Part shown: positions 11,650 to 22,150 of the stretch, one piece after another
Position numbering within the stretch: position 1 is the first letter of the stretch
Layout of the letters: the number at the start of each line of letters is the position of its first letter
Source: Cryptomeria japonica
Taxonomy: Eukaryota; Streptophyta; Pinopsida; Cupressales; Cupressaceae
Direction of reading: 5' to 3'
Assembly: GCF_030272615.1 (NCBI RefSeq)
Contig: NC_081412.1
Location: 549,164,488-549,228,487 of the forward strand
Length of the DNA stretch: 64,000 nt
Position numbers and translations under genes: made by a program
The notes under the pieces: model-generated
Database searches by the model: none
What the model was told of the DNA's origin: nothing
Seen by the model: only the letters and a program-made list of their open reading frames with translations

Positions 11650-12380
11650 CCAAGCCTTAAAAATTTTAGGTTGCAAGCTAGTGACCAGATAGTTTGTGGT
11701 TAAGTTTTATGGTTATCACCAGCTCACGAGGTAAAACATCTGAAGATGTGATCAAGCTGCAAGCTAGCGACAAGTTGGTTTGGGTTTACATCATGAGGTC
11801 TCTAGATTTTTGGTTGTTAGCATTTTATGTTACCGAGCTGAAGATTGTTAGTGAAATTGCTTTGGTCTTGAGGTCTCGAGTTGGTTTGATGTCATACATT
11901 ATAGCTGTGAGAGTTAGTGAGTAGCTCATTTCATACAGTTGTCTTTAGCTCTCATGTTTGTTTAATGTTAGCATTTTTAGGTCACGAGCTAGTGACTAGA
12001 CAGTTTGTGGTTAGGTTTAATGGTTATCACCAGCTCGCAAAGTTAAATGTCTGAAGACCTGATCAAGCTGTGAGCTTGCGAGTGAGGTGCTACCGGTTAA
12101 GAGATAAATAGTTTTATGTTGGCGAGTACATGACAAGGGTTAAAGTTACCACTATCTCCAAGTCGCTGCAGTGACGAGGACTTAACATTTGTGGTCGAGA
12201 ATTGGCAAGTGCCAGTTCAGTTTCCCTCAATCGCTAGATCTCGAGGTTACAAAGGCTTACCATTTTCAGCTTGCGAGTTGGAGATAGAGAGAGTCATAAG
12301 GGCTTGTTGCTAGGTCATGAGATTTTCTAATGGGCAGTCTTCCAGGCAGAAAGTTGATGACTGTGTGCCACGTGTTTTAA
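11650..12380 (+). repeat. TCGC-motif repeat block with internal duplication
   Basis: Two related segments (about 11,660-11,770 and 11,968-12,090) share AGTTTGTGGTTA, ATGGTTATCACCAGCTC and TGATCAAGCTG. The same words (TTTAATGGTTATCGCTAGCTC) occur at about 4,607-4,630, upstream of the 6,249 frame. The block therefore flanks that frame on both sides in the same orientation, as terminal repeats would, but I could not define LTR ends. Confidence 0.6.
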
Positions 12381-12398
12381 TTACTTAAAGTTAATATC

Positions 12399-12590
12399 TT
12401 GAAATTGCCAATATTTTTTTTTATGGTTTGAAAATAGCTTGAAATCACCAATACTTTATTTTTATGGTTTGAAAATAGCTTGAAATTGCCAATATTTTTT
12501 TTAAATGGTTTGAAAATAGCTTGAAATTGCCAATATTTTATTTTTATGATTTGAAAATAGGTTGAAATCGCCAATGCGAATATTTTTCTG
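12399..12590 (+). repeat. 41-bp tandem repeat, four to five units
   Basis: Units begin TTGAAATTGCCAATAT and end TGGTTTGAAAATAGC, starting at about 12,399, 12,440, 12,480, 12,521 and 12,562. Period is about 41 bases. The short minus-strand frame here is only the repeat read through. Confidence 0.85.
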
Positions 12591-12799
12591 GTTTTAAAAA
12601 CATTACAATTCGCCCATGCAATTATTTTTGGGGTTTTAAAAATAGTACAATTTGCCAGGATTTTTCACAAACTTTGAGCAATCACAGCTAATTCACCAAT
12701 GGAGATTATTATTTTTCTCTGTAAACCGCAAAAATTTGCCAATAAAATTAAAATTTTCTTCGGAATTATACAACTTCCGCTAGGTTTTTACACCTTGTC

Positions 12800-12990
12800 C
12801 AAGGGAGGGTTTTCTTAAAGTTTTCCCTGAACACCATTCTCTATGATTTCCCAAATTTCCTTACCAAGACATCTTAGATGAGTCTCATCCAAATCTTCCA
12901 AAATCTATAATTTGTTCCATCAAGTCTAGGAATATCTCTTCGAAAGATAGCTATAGTTGAACTAGATGAACTTGAATTGTTAGTCACCAT
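12800..12990 (-). pseudogene. Copia gag N-terminal fragment
   Basis: On the minus strand, ATG at 12,990 opens a Ser-rich start followed by IPRLDGTNYRFWKIWMRL, the classic beginning of a Copia gag (D/N-GTNY-x-FWK). After a frameshift near 12,885 the next frame gives CLGKEIWEIIENG, which continues the same domain. Sequence similarity stops at about 12,800. It lies just inside the primer-binding site at 13,032-13,044 and the LTR at 13,048-14,255, in the order expected for one truncated minus-strand element. Confidence 0.72.
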
Positions 12991-13031
12991 AGGATCTTCC
13001 TCAAGTGGTTAAGCTTCTGTAAAGAGTACCT

Positions 13032-13044
13032 GGGCTCTAATAAC
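13032..13044 (-). other. Degenerate primer-binding site (initiator tRNA-Met type)
   Basis: The minus strand reads TGTTATTAGAGCC, close to TGGTATCAGAGCC, the plant initiator tRNA-Met primer site used by Copia elements. It sits a few bases inside the LTR end and 40 bases before the gag ATG. Confidence 0.55.
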
Positions 13045-13047
13045 AAT

Positions 13048-14255
13048 TGTTAGATAGTTCAAATAACTAAAAAACAAATGAGAGGGAGGGGTGAATCAGT
13101 TGTCACTAGATTATCAAAACCTTAAGCAATTAAAACATTGTTACTAGAACACGTAAGATCAATATCAGAATACATAAACCAATTACCAAAATAGCAAGTA
13201 AATCAATTAAGCACAACCAAAAATTAGAGAATAAATACCATCCATATGATGTACCAATATTTGTATGTGGAAAACTTGGTAAAGGGAAAAACCACAATGG
13301 GAAGCCTACCCACAGTCAGATAATACTTCTGCACTAAGTATGTGATTACAAAATGAGGGGCCTGCACTTGCAGGAAGGCCAATAGCCTAGAGCATATTGC
13401 TCATTACAAAAGGAGTCTCACTGACTATATAAAAATCTAGACTACAATCTGGAAGGAAGAATGACCTGAAATGATAGCATCTCCTATGCCAGAGTATAAT
13501 TCTAGTTTAAGCTCAATACTAGAGGAATTAATCCTCTTACATAAGCCCAACTCAATCAACAATGATCAACCAGATACTTTGCATGAGTAATTAATATATT
13601 ATTCACTTGCATACATATTTTTCATTCCCTTACATATGATCTACAATGAGATCTTACACATATATATAAAAATGCTTGACCATAAACAATAAGGTCGACC
13701 ACCAGATAATAAAACATTTATATAATTACAAAACATGTCAACTTGAGACCAAATAGATAATAACCAACCCATAAGACATCTTAGAAACACACCAAGAAGA
13801 CCAATCAACACGTTACATTGAGCTGATCTATAACCTAGATAGTACCGGACCCAATTTAGGTCCACACATGCTAAAGCAATGATCCCAATCAACCAAGTCT
13901 TGAACACAACCACCAATAGCATCTTTAATCTCTACTAGAAGCCACACCAACACCACTTATGCATAACATCAAAGATCTTCAACAAATCTCTGTCAGTGAA
14001 ACCCTCACCGAATCAACAAACTGGGATAACCAACATAAAAGAAAGCATTCGATCACCAAATCAAAACCAACTAACTAAACATGTATCTAAGTAGCATGAA
14101 TAGCATATCTATGCCAATTCCAAAAACCAAAGCATACCAGATCATCATTATCTTACCAAGTAAAAACCAAACATCCTACTGGGACCAAAAGGATACCTAT
14201 AAACAACTTGCAAAACAGCTAGTGTTGACATCAATGAAAAAACATCAATGCAACA
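13048..14255 (-). mobile_element. Copia-type LTR, minus orientation
   Basis: Bounded on the minus strand by TGTTG at 14,255 and CA at 13,048, and followed by the primer site and gag start, so this is the 5' LTR of a truncated Copia element. Near its inner end the minus strand has TGATTCACCCCTCCCTCTCA, matching the TTCACCCCCCCTCTCA found at the same place in the LTR ending at 15,454, which suggests related families. Its partner LTR is not in the window. The outer boundary is judged from TG/CA only. Confidence 0.55.
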
Positions 14256-14287
14256 CATAATCAATTCCTCCAAATGGACAACAATAT

Positions 14288-15454
14288 TGTTGTATGATGA
14301 CTATTTTACATGTTGTCATTGATGACAACTATGTTTTTATAGTCATCTAAGTCCTATAGGTCAACCGACAAGGCTTAACTGGTAAGTAGAGACAGTTTTA
14401 TCAGAACCACTAATGAAGATTTTAACCGGTAAAAGATAGACAATATTATTTTCTAACAACTGGTATAGGAAATCTATGAAGAATGAGGTGATGTGGTTTT
14501 TCAACAGTAATGAAGGCTGGTAGATGAAGTTATGTTTGTGACTGTCTGCATATATTTGATTAGGTGAACGAGATTTGATTGATAGAGCAGGTATTCTGAC
14601 TGAGACTTAACCGGTAGTGATGAAAATCACTCAGATTGGTAAAACGACACAGAATTGGATTTGTTATGTCAATGTCCAAAATAACTAAAGCATGCTATGT
14701 AAGATTGTCTAGATGCATTGAACCTAGGGAATTGTAATGAGGTTCTAGCCGACCTATTGATAATTTTAAATGTGTGATTAGGTATGAAGGGATATATGTG
14801 TGCATGAGCTTGAAAGTGTGAAACATCATCAATGAATTTTGTATTTCTGATAGTGCGGTGATCAGAGGAGTTGAGAGATGAAGTATATGTGATGTTGTAA
14901 AGTTTTGAAGCATATCTTATCAGACACTAAAGGTGTTATATTGAGATCATTTGTACTTGTTGTCTCCCTAATAGTTGCACCAAGAAAACCCTTTTAAAAG
15001 GTCACTCCTAACAAGGTGTAGTCAGACCCTAACAAGTCTGATCATTAAACTCTCTAACCAGGTGATACATTAACTTGTGTTTACAAATCCTAGTAACTTG
15101 GGTAGCTCCTAACAGGGCTAGTCCTCACAGGCATTTTTCTAAAGCTCTTAATCAATCTTAGACACTTCTAACAGGGTGTTCCCCTAACCAGGTGTTGTAG
15201 ACCTTAACCAGTTAGATCTCTATACTGCAGATAGTGGAGCTTTTTGGGTACCTACTCCCACCGTGGTTTTTTTGCATTTGGGTTTTCCACGTATAAACTC
15301 TTGTGTCATGTGGTTTATGCTTTATGTGGTGATTGCAAAATTGGTGTTATTTCTTATATGCCTATTAATTGTTAAGGTGAAATTGATCATCAAATTTATA
15401 TTGTTTTTATTTGCATTGATTCACCCCCCCTCTCAATGCCTTATAAGTTTGTCA
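14288..15454 (+). repeat. 5' LTR
   Basis: Starts TGTTGTATG and ends GTCA just before the primer site. Collinear with 20,991-21,209 plus 41,827-42,764; shared blocks include TAGTCATCTAAG, ATGAAGAATGAGGTGATG, AACCTAGGGAATTGTAA, CATTTGTACTTGTTGTCTCC and CCACGTATAAACTCTTGTG. Divergence between copies looks like one base in five or six, so the element is old. Short frames inside are not genes. Confidence 0.8.
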
Positions 15455-15456
15455 AT

Positions 15457-15468
15457 TGGTATCAAAGC
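15457..15468 (+). other. Primer-binding site for initiator tRNA-Met
   Basis: TGGTATCAAAGC, one mismatch from the plant iMet primer site TGGTATCAGAGC, two bases after the LTR end. This is where reverse transcription of the element would be primed. Confidence 0.85.
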
Positions 15469-15522
15469 TCAACTTCCTTAAAGCTTAACTGCTTGGAAGG
15501 GATATTTAATCCTAAGGAAAAT

Positions 15523-16760
15523 ATGGGGGAAGGAATGAGTTATTGAGAGATGGATAAGGAACTTGCAGAAACCAAGGAAGAACTAGAAATCCTAAGAGGC
15601 AAGTATAAGACATCACTAGCTAAAAGGAAGGAACTGATTAAACAATTGTTGGAGATCAATAAAAGCAACTCTTTTGATGGAGCAAACATAGATGCAATTG
15701 TTTAGGAAGTGAAGAAACTAAATGGTGAGAAACATAACCCGAGGAGAGATCTTGAAGCTAGGAGGGCAGTTGAAGATAAGATCAAAGAGAAAGGTCATGA
15801 GATCTATACGCTAAATTGGGAAAATGGCATTCTATATGCACATTGTCTTGAGGAGAAAGAAGAGAAAGAAGAAGTCAAAATAGATCTTGATATGGCAATA
15901 TCTCTTAGAGAGACACTTATGAAGAAAAATGAAGATCTTACTAAAGAGCTTACAAAAGCTAATGAGAAGATTGCAAAATTCAACAAGAGTTCTACCATGC
16001 TGGATGAATAGATCCAATCTCAGAGGATAAAAGGTGATATATCTAGGTTAGGATTCAATACATTTGAGGAAGGAGAATATTATGGTACCAAGATCAATAT
16101 CCATGAAGGTAAAAAAGGTCCTAAGGCTTAGAAGCCTACTGGTAAGAAAGGTTAGAAACCTATTTGTTTTAATTGTCATAAATCAGGACATACTGCTAAT
16201 GTTTGTAGAAGCAGATCTGATGCTAATATTGGTTACAGACCTAATACTATATATGTGCCTAGAAAATTTGAAGGTTACTATTACACATGCAACATGTATG
16301 GGAATAGATCTATTGAATGCAAGTATGGAGCTAATTATCCAACACGTCATATGAAGCCAAGAACTGATGGTGATTGGAAAATGAATTTCAATGACTGAAG
16401 AAACACAAATTGGCAAAGACCCCATGTTAACCGGTCTAGTCCTTACGAGATGGAGAAAGGAATTAATGTGATTTGTGCAATCTGAAACAACTTTGGACAT
16501 GTGGCAATGAAGGACCATGGAAAGAATCTGGAATGGAATATTATTATTGTAACAAATAGGGACACATTGCTAAGTTTTGCAGAACATAGAAGAACCAACC
16601 GGTGAATCATCCTGTAGACTGGAAAGGAAAGTAGAAAGTTGATATTGAAGAAACCAGAGATGAGATGAATAGAACCTTGAATAAGAAGAGTGATGAGAAA
16701 CCAGTTGAGGAATCAAATTCTTCACCTAGCATTGAGAATTCATCACTGACAAACTAAGTT
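15523..16760 (+). pseudogene. Gag-like protein with coiled coil and four zinc knuckles
   Basis: ATG 15,523 lies 55 bases after the primer site. The N-terminal ~200 residues are a charged coiled coil (KELAETKEELEILRGKY; KANEKIAKFNKSS). Zinc knuckles follow: CFNCHKSGHTANVC (intact CCHC, ~16,170), then degenerate ones at about 16,285 (YTCNMYGNRSIEC), 16,470 (ICAI-NNFGHVA) and 16,540 (YYCNK-GHIAKFC). Such proteins bind and package element RNA. In-frame stops: 15,544 TGA, 15,703 TAG, 16,009 TAG, 16,129 TAG, 16,153 TAG, 16,396 TGA, 16,483 TGA, with a frameshift near 16,520. The usual UBN2 capsid block is not evident. The acidic tail ends at about 16,760 and no pol follows. Confidence 0.7.
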
Positions 16761-17238
16761 GTTTCTACAACTTGGGGTGAGCTTATTGTCAAATCTTGAG
16801 ATGAACCCCTGGATGAAGTACTATAAGTTAAATTTGCATATTATGATGCATTTTGATGTTTATAAGTCTTTTTGAATCATAACTGGTAAATATCATTGAT
16901 TTTTTGCAAACGGTAATATACTTAAGAGTATTTTAAGCCATTTTAGATTTTTGTCGGTTAAAGCATTTAATGCAGTATTTTGAAAGAAACGAAAAGGAAC
17001 ATTTTAAATTTGATTTGACACATTGCAATCTTGAGAGCATTTGGCGAGTGAGCTGACTAGAGGAATGTTTGTAATTGCAACATTCAACATGTCAGCAGAG
17101 ATCTGAGGTGATTGGAAGTGCATTGTGAATCAGTGAACAGTGTTGAAGGTTTTGATAGTTTGAAACCCCTATGTTGAAGCAGGAAAGGTATTTATCAGTG
17201 AATTTTACTCTTTGCTTTGAATTTTTGCATATTTTAGT
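16761..17238. other. Spacer between gag and second ORF
   Basis: Non-coding and AT-rich, ~480 bases, where a Copia element would normally have its protease-integrase-RT region. No catalytic motif was found in any frame. Its shortness suggests pol was deleted or never present. Confidence 0.55.
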
Positions 17239-20200
17239 ATGGATACTCCACATCTTGTTGATGTGATCGAGAGGCCATGACCAGAGTTTAAATGACATCC
17301 TTTCAAATAAGAGGAAATAGGCCCTATCAGTGCCCTATCTAGTGTCTTGTATGGATTTTTGCATGTCGAAGATGTCAGATCTTTTTATCACTACAAACTG
17401 GACAATATGGGTGTATAAGTTATTTATGAATAGTATAGATCATTATGTGATAACAAGGTCATACTGAAAGAATAGTTTAAGAGTATCGCTAATAAAGGGT
17501 TTCATCATGCATTCAACTTCATTAATGATTTTGATAATGAGTTATTTAGATTTGTTTTGAGTCACATTCATGATCAATTTATGTGGTTTGATTGACTGCA
17601 TAAAATGACCAAGGAAGTCATCCATGTAGTAACCAGATTTTTCTCAACTAGTGAAGTACCCTTACTTAGATCAGTACCCAAGAATGATGTTGAGAAGTTG
17701 ACAGGATCAAGTGGGATGGTAGAGATATGATAGTTAAAAACATCAATGATCTAGCTATTAAATATGCCTCTATGATGATTGGGTATAGAATTTATTATTC
17801 AAGTAGAATGAACATCATACCGACAAAAACTATTCATACTACCTACTGGATGGTAAAAGAGAATATTGACTATTATTTGGAAGAGGCACTAAGAAGTCAA
17901 CTAATGGTGAATCTAGAAGTTGTGAAGAAAGATAAGAAGCTAAGATTCAAATTTGGTCAATTGATTTTGGGATTGTTCTTCTATTTCCAAAACCATTTCC
18001 CCGGTATTGGAGATGTTCAATGGATTGAAGGTACCCCTTCTATACTTTAGATGAAGAACAACATTAGGATACTGAAGGACAGGTTTGATAATATTTCATG
18101 GGCTACTTAAAGGAGTTTTAAAAGAAAATGTATGCTAGAGAGCGTATACCATCAGAAGTAGTCAACCAGTATGAGAAAATGATATGTTTTATGGTGGATA
18201 CTGACACCTGTATGATGGAAGTGGTTATCCCTAGAACCACATAGGTATTACCTATGAGATATGAGGTAGACAAGGATCTACTCATTTCTTATGCTAACCA
18301 TCTTTTAGAGAAACTGGTGGATACGCCTGTATAGAGATTTGCGACTTACAAAGAAAAATCACTACAAGTCCACTCTGTGCTGTAGATACTAGTAATTGCT
18401 AAGAAGATAAGGAAGGAGGTAGAAGCATTTGATGAGCAGGAAGGATTTACAAAAGAGAAGATAACAACAGCAAGGGTTAAGTCTGCAGTAGATAAGGGTG
18501 AATCATCAAGTGTACCTACCCGTACCCCTACCAGCACCCCTACCGGTAAGAATAGAGCTACAAAAGACAAAGCAGTAGAGAAGAAGATGGAAGAAGACAA
18601 ACCAACTAAATCACAAAGAGGGAAACCATCTAAAATTCAGTTCCAAAAAAAGAAGAAAGTTGTTGATCCACCCGTTGAACCAGTACAAACCAAAAAGAGG
18701 AAGAAGCAACAAGCCCACAAATTGACAAATTATGAAGAGACTACTAAATCAGAGGAGGATAAAAGAGCACTTAGAGAAAGTGTTAAGAATCCCAAGGCAA
18801 CCGGTAAGGCAAAATCACCTAAGAAACCATTTACATTAGAAGACTCTTTCAATAGAATGGTTCAAATAATCAAGTATTATGGGATATACAAAGGTTTGAA
18901 TACATTGTTTGTTAATTTATCTAAAAGTCAACAAATAGATATTAAAGATGCAGTCATCTTTAGTATGAATAAATATAGCAGAGACCTCATTGACCTACAA
19001 GGAAAGATTCACAATTCTTTGTTAATCTTATTGATGTAAGGTGGTAGACATCTGTTAGCCAAGAAAAAGAATTTTTTGATTATATCTTCGAGCACCTACA
19101 ACCAGAAGCAAGTGAAGAAGAAATTGAACAAATAAAGGTTAGTGCAAAGGCATTTTTTAGATCCAAGAAGAGATTAATAAGAATGTTAATAGGAGAGACC
19201 GAATCAGTCCAGATGGAGACTTAGATTTTGATCAAGAAGGCTTTAGGTCTCATCCTGGATGAAGATGAAGAAAAAGGTGAACAAGTTGAGGAAGATAATT
19301 CTGAAAAGATAAAGGTAGAAGACCTTCCTAAAGGTGTTAAGATCACAGATTTTGAACCACATAACAAGTATATGTATGATGATCATATTGTTATTGAACC
19401 GATATTCACTTCAGATGATAACACCAAAGATAATGTTGATAATATTGTTGATAATATAGATATACTTGATGTTGATGTTCAAATGTTTGAACAACGTGAG
19501 CAACAAGAGGAACAAGTGGAGAAGCAAATTGAAGAAAAGAGCTTTGATGAACCACCGGTGAACGGACTGCCTACTGATAGTCAAATTCCATCAGTAAGTT
19601 TAAATGTTGATGATAGTCAAAATGATAAGACTAGTGAAAAAACTGACAAGGAAGTATCAGTGAATGAATAAAATGTGGAGATACAACCACTAGTGGTCAA
19701 GGACAACATTGAGGAAGAGAGGGTAGAAGAAGATAAGACCGAGAAGGAGAAAAAAGAGAAAGATAAAGAAAAGAAAAAGGAGTCAAATGAGAAGAAAATA
19801 ATTCATGATGATGATGATGTCTCAGTGAGCATTAAAGGACCTATTGATATGGATAATCTGAGTTCTTCTCAATTGATGGAGATTGCAACAACAATGCAAT
19901 ATAGATCTCAAAAGAAAAGAATGAAGGAACAACCAAGACAATCAAGATAGTAGTTGATATTTTGTCTAGTCTCCTACCGGAGACTAATACTGAAAGTTTT
20001 GTTACTCCCATTAACAAACTTGGATAGTTGTTTACCGATGTCAGAGATCAACTCAAGACTTTTGAAGATGCAACATATATATCTATTGAAAAGGATTACA
20101 AGAAGAAAAGGACAAAACTCTCGATGTCTGAGATAGATAAAGGTAAGGTAGCACTCATGGTTAGTGAAGACCTATTAAAGAATGCACTAGAAACCGGAGG

Positions 20201-20616
20201 AAATATTTTGGCTACTATTTCAAAGTTTTCACTGTTTTGTGCTGACTTGAAGGAGAAAAGGGAAGATGCTGAGAAAGAACTTGAAATCTTGAGTGAGACA
20301 TTTAGGCCACTAAATGGCACAACTATTCTTTTTGGTAGATCATTATAGACTTACATCACAAACTAGAGATGTATGAACATGAGTAGGTCAAATGGGTTAG
20401 ATCATTGAAGGAGTTCAAGACTCAACTGATTCCTAAAGTTGAAATTTTACAGGGAGCATAGAAGAAGTCGGAGGCTATTTTGGCTACACCTGAGATGAGC
20501 ATAGTTGACGCAATGGAGGAATTAGCTAGGTAGATAAAGACACATGTTAAGATTACTGACACACTGTTAGAGACATGCGATAATGACTTAAAATTGTTGA
20601 AGTTTTCATTTCAGTG
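17239..20616 (+). pseudogene. Unrecognised second ORF of the LTR element
   Basis: I do not recognise this protein. ATG 17,239 starts a frame beginning MDTPHLVDVIERP, which after a frameshift near 17,705 continues with an aromatic-rich, mainly helical part (IKYASMMIGYRIYY; FGQLILGLFFYFQNHFPG) up to about 18,050. Further shifts connect it to a Thr/Pro-rich stretch (18,500-18,560), a very basic Lys-rich region (18,580-18,750), an acidic Glu/Asp-rich region (19,240-19,870, EKEKKEKDKEKKKE) and a C-terminal coiled coil ending at TGA ~20,614. At least four frameshifts and many TAG/TGA stops are present. It occupies the place where Sirevirus elements may carry an extra, envelope-like ORF, but I see no signal peptide or membrane anchor. 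Overall architecture resembles the 6,249-9,734 frame. Confidence 0.55.
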
Positions 20617-20743
20617 ATTCTTTTTCTAAAATTGCTTTGTAAAAAACTTTATGGCTCTTATATTTATATATGCTCTGATGCAAATTTTGATGTAAAATGT
20701 ATATATATTTCATGTATTTTACTTCTTTATTTGGCATTGTTAT

Positions 20744-20914
20744 CAAAGGGGGAGTAATAGTTAAAAGTCGGTCAAAATTTTGTATGTAAAGTAAAGAGTG
20801 AGCAATAGAAGTAATCGCTAAGGGGGAGTACATGTCATATAGTCAATTTTTGTATTGCACACTTAGTTGACAAAAAAATTTCTAAGTGTTGCCATCAATG
20901 CCAAAGGGGGAGAC
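20744..20914 (+). promoter_or_regulatory. Three polypurine-tract-like motifs before the 3' LTR
   Basis: AAAGGGGGAGTA (about 20,746), AAGGGGGAGTAC (about 20,820) and AAAGGGGGAGAC (about 20,901) occur at ~75-80-base spacing just upstream of the 3' LTR. Polypurine tracts prime plus-strand DNA synthesis in LTR elements; repeated tracts are a described trait of Sirevirus-type Copia elements. Confidence 0.65.
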
Positions 20915-20990
20915 TTTTGGTGTTTGATCATTTGATCTTAACTGGTAATTGTTTGTTTGCTTGATGGAATCGATACATGTTTGATTAGAT

Positions 20991-21209
20991 TGTTGTATGT
21001 TGTCATTGATGGAAACTATGATTTTTATAGTCATCTAAGTTCTATAGGTCAACCAAAAAGACTTAACCGGTTAGCAGAGACAATTTTATCAAAATTGGTA
21101 ATTACAACTTTAACCAATAAAAGACAGACAATATTATATTCTGACAGCTAGTACAGGAAATCTATGAAGAATGAGGTGATGCAGTTTTGCAGCAACAATG
21201 AAGGTTGGT
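20991..21209 (+). repeat. 3' LTR, first part (interrupted)
   Basis: Matches 14,288-14,521 and stops abruptly inside AAGGTTGGT. The next LTR base is found at 41,832. The last five bases TTGGT (21,205-21,209) are repeated at 41,827-41,831 as a target-site duplication. Confidence 0.82.
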
Positions 21210-21403
21210 CGGTGATCATATGGATTTGTGTCACACTTTAGGTTAACAATTCCTATTCCAGTCAGAAGGGTTCCGACTGGGAACCTTCCGTTCAGACCGA
21301 TTTGGAAGCCACGTAACGCTCGCATAGCAAGGGGTTTTCGGTCGGAAACGTTCCACCCGAAAGGGTTCTCGCCGGAACGTTTCCAGCTAGAAACCCCTTG
21401 CAC

Positions 21404-21410
21404 TATATAA
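21404..21410 (+). promoter_or_regulatory. TATA box near the left end of the insertion
   Basis: TATATAA in a GC-rich island (21,250-21,420) packed with variants of TCGGAAACGTTCC and GCCGGAACG. The island reads like a subterminal promoter. Related GGCCGGAACACTTCC words occur at 33,865-33,925. What it would drive is unclear, since satellite DNA follows. Confidence 0.4.
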
Positions 21411-21579
21411 ACCTAGAAATCTTTCCAAGCCCCTCATTTTGCATTGAGCAGCTTGGAGTTAAGAAGGAGGGTGAGAAGAATTGCAGAGATTCGATCGGAA
21501 GTGTTTCGGTGGTATGTCCATTTTTACATTTTTTTTAAATGTATTTATTGTATCATATTAGTTTAGAAAATTAGAAAAT

Positions 21580-21905
21580 AAATACATACATGTACATAAA
21601 TACACAAATACATACAAATACATACACAAACATACACATATATACACATACATATATACACACATACATACATACATACATACATACATCCATACATACA
21701 TACATACACATACATACACATACATACATACATACATACATACATACATACATACATACATACATACCTACATTATACATACATACAAACATACACATAC
21801 ACATACATACATACCAAAGTACCTACATACATACATACATACACACACATACATGTACATACCTACATGTACATACACATACATAAATACATACACATAC
21901 ATACA
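21580..21905 (+). repeat. (ACAT)n microsatellite tract
   Basis: More than 300 bases of ACAT/CACA tetranucleotide repeats with scattered substitutions. The Thr-His-Ile and Tyr-Val-Cys frames on the two strands are translation of the repeat, not genes. Confidence 0.95.
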
Positions 21906-21915
21906 TAAATATGTA

Positions 21916-22150
21916 TAAAATAATTATATACACCTTAGGACATACATACACCTCTAGACATGCTATCAGGGGTCGTGTGTGGTCCTGTTGGCTCACACAT
22001 GTGGACATGCTATCAGGGGTCATGTGTGGTCCTGGGGAGTCACACACATGTGTGACCTCCTAGGACCACACAAGACCCCTGATAGCATGTCCAGAGGTGT
22101 ATGTTTGTATATGTATGCATACATCCTAAGGTGTATATAATTATTTTATG
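21916..22150. repeat. ~230-bp near-perfect palindrome
   Basis: The left arm (about 21,916-22,030) and the right arm (about 22,045-22,150) are reverse complements. TAAAATAATTATATACACCTTA pairs with its inverse ending at 22,147, ACACCTCTAGACATGC with GCATGTCCAGAGGTGT, and GCTATCAGGGGTC with GACCCCTGATAGC. Transcription would give a long hairpin. It adjoins the hairpin satellite and shares its GGTCCTA and ACACATGTG words, so it may be the oldest or founding unit. Confidence 0.85.

Noticed and set aside
15457-15468. tRNA gene
   Set aside because: Only the primer-binding complement of tRNA-Met is present; no tRNA cloverleaf sequence follows.
15263-15481. Hydrophobic small protein in the LTR
   Set aside because: Conserved because it is LTR sequence (same at 42,552-42,854); it crosses the primer-binding site.
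21558-21886. Four overlapping Tyr/Val/Cys- and Thr/His/Ile-rich frames on both strands
   Set aside because: They translate the (ACAT)n microsatellite; period-four repeats leave all frames open.
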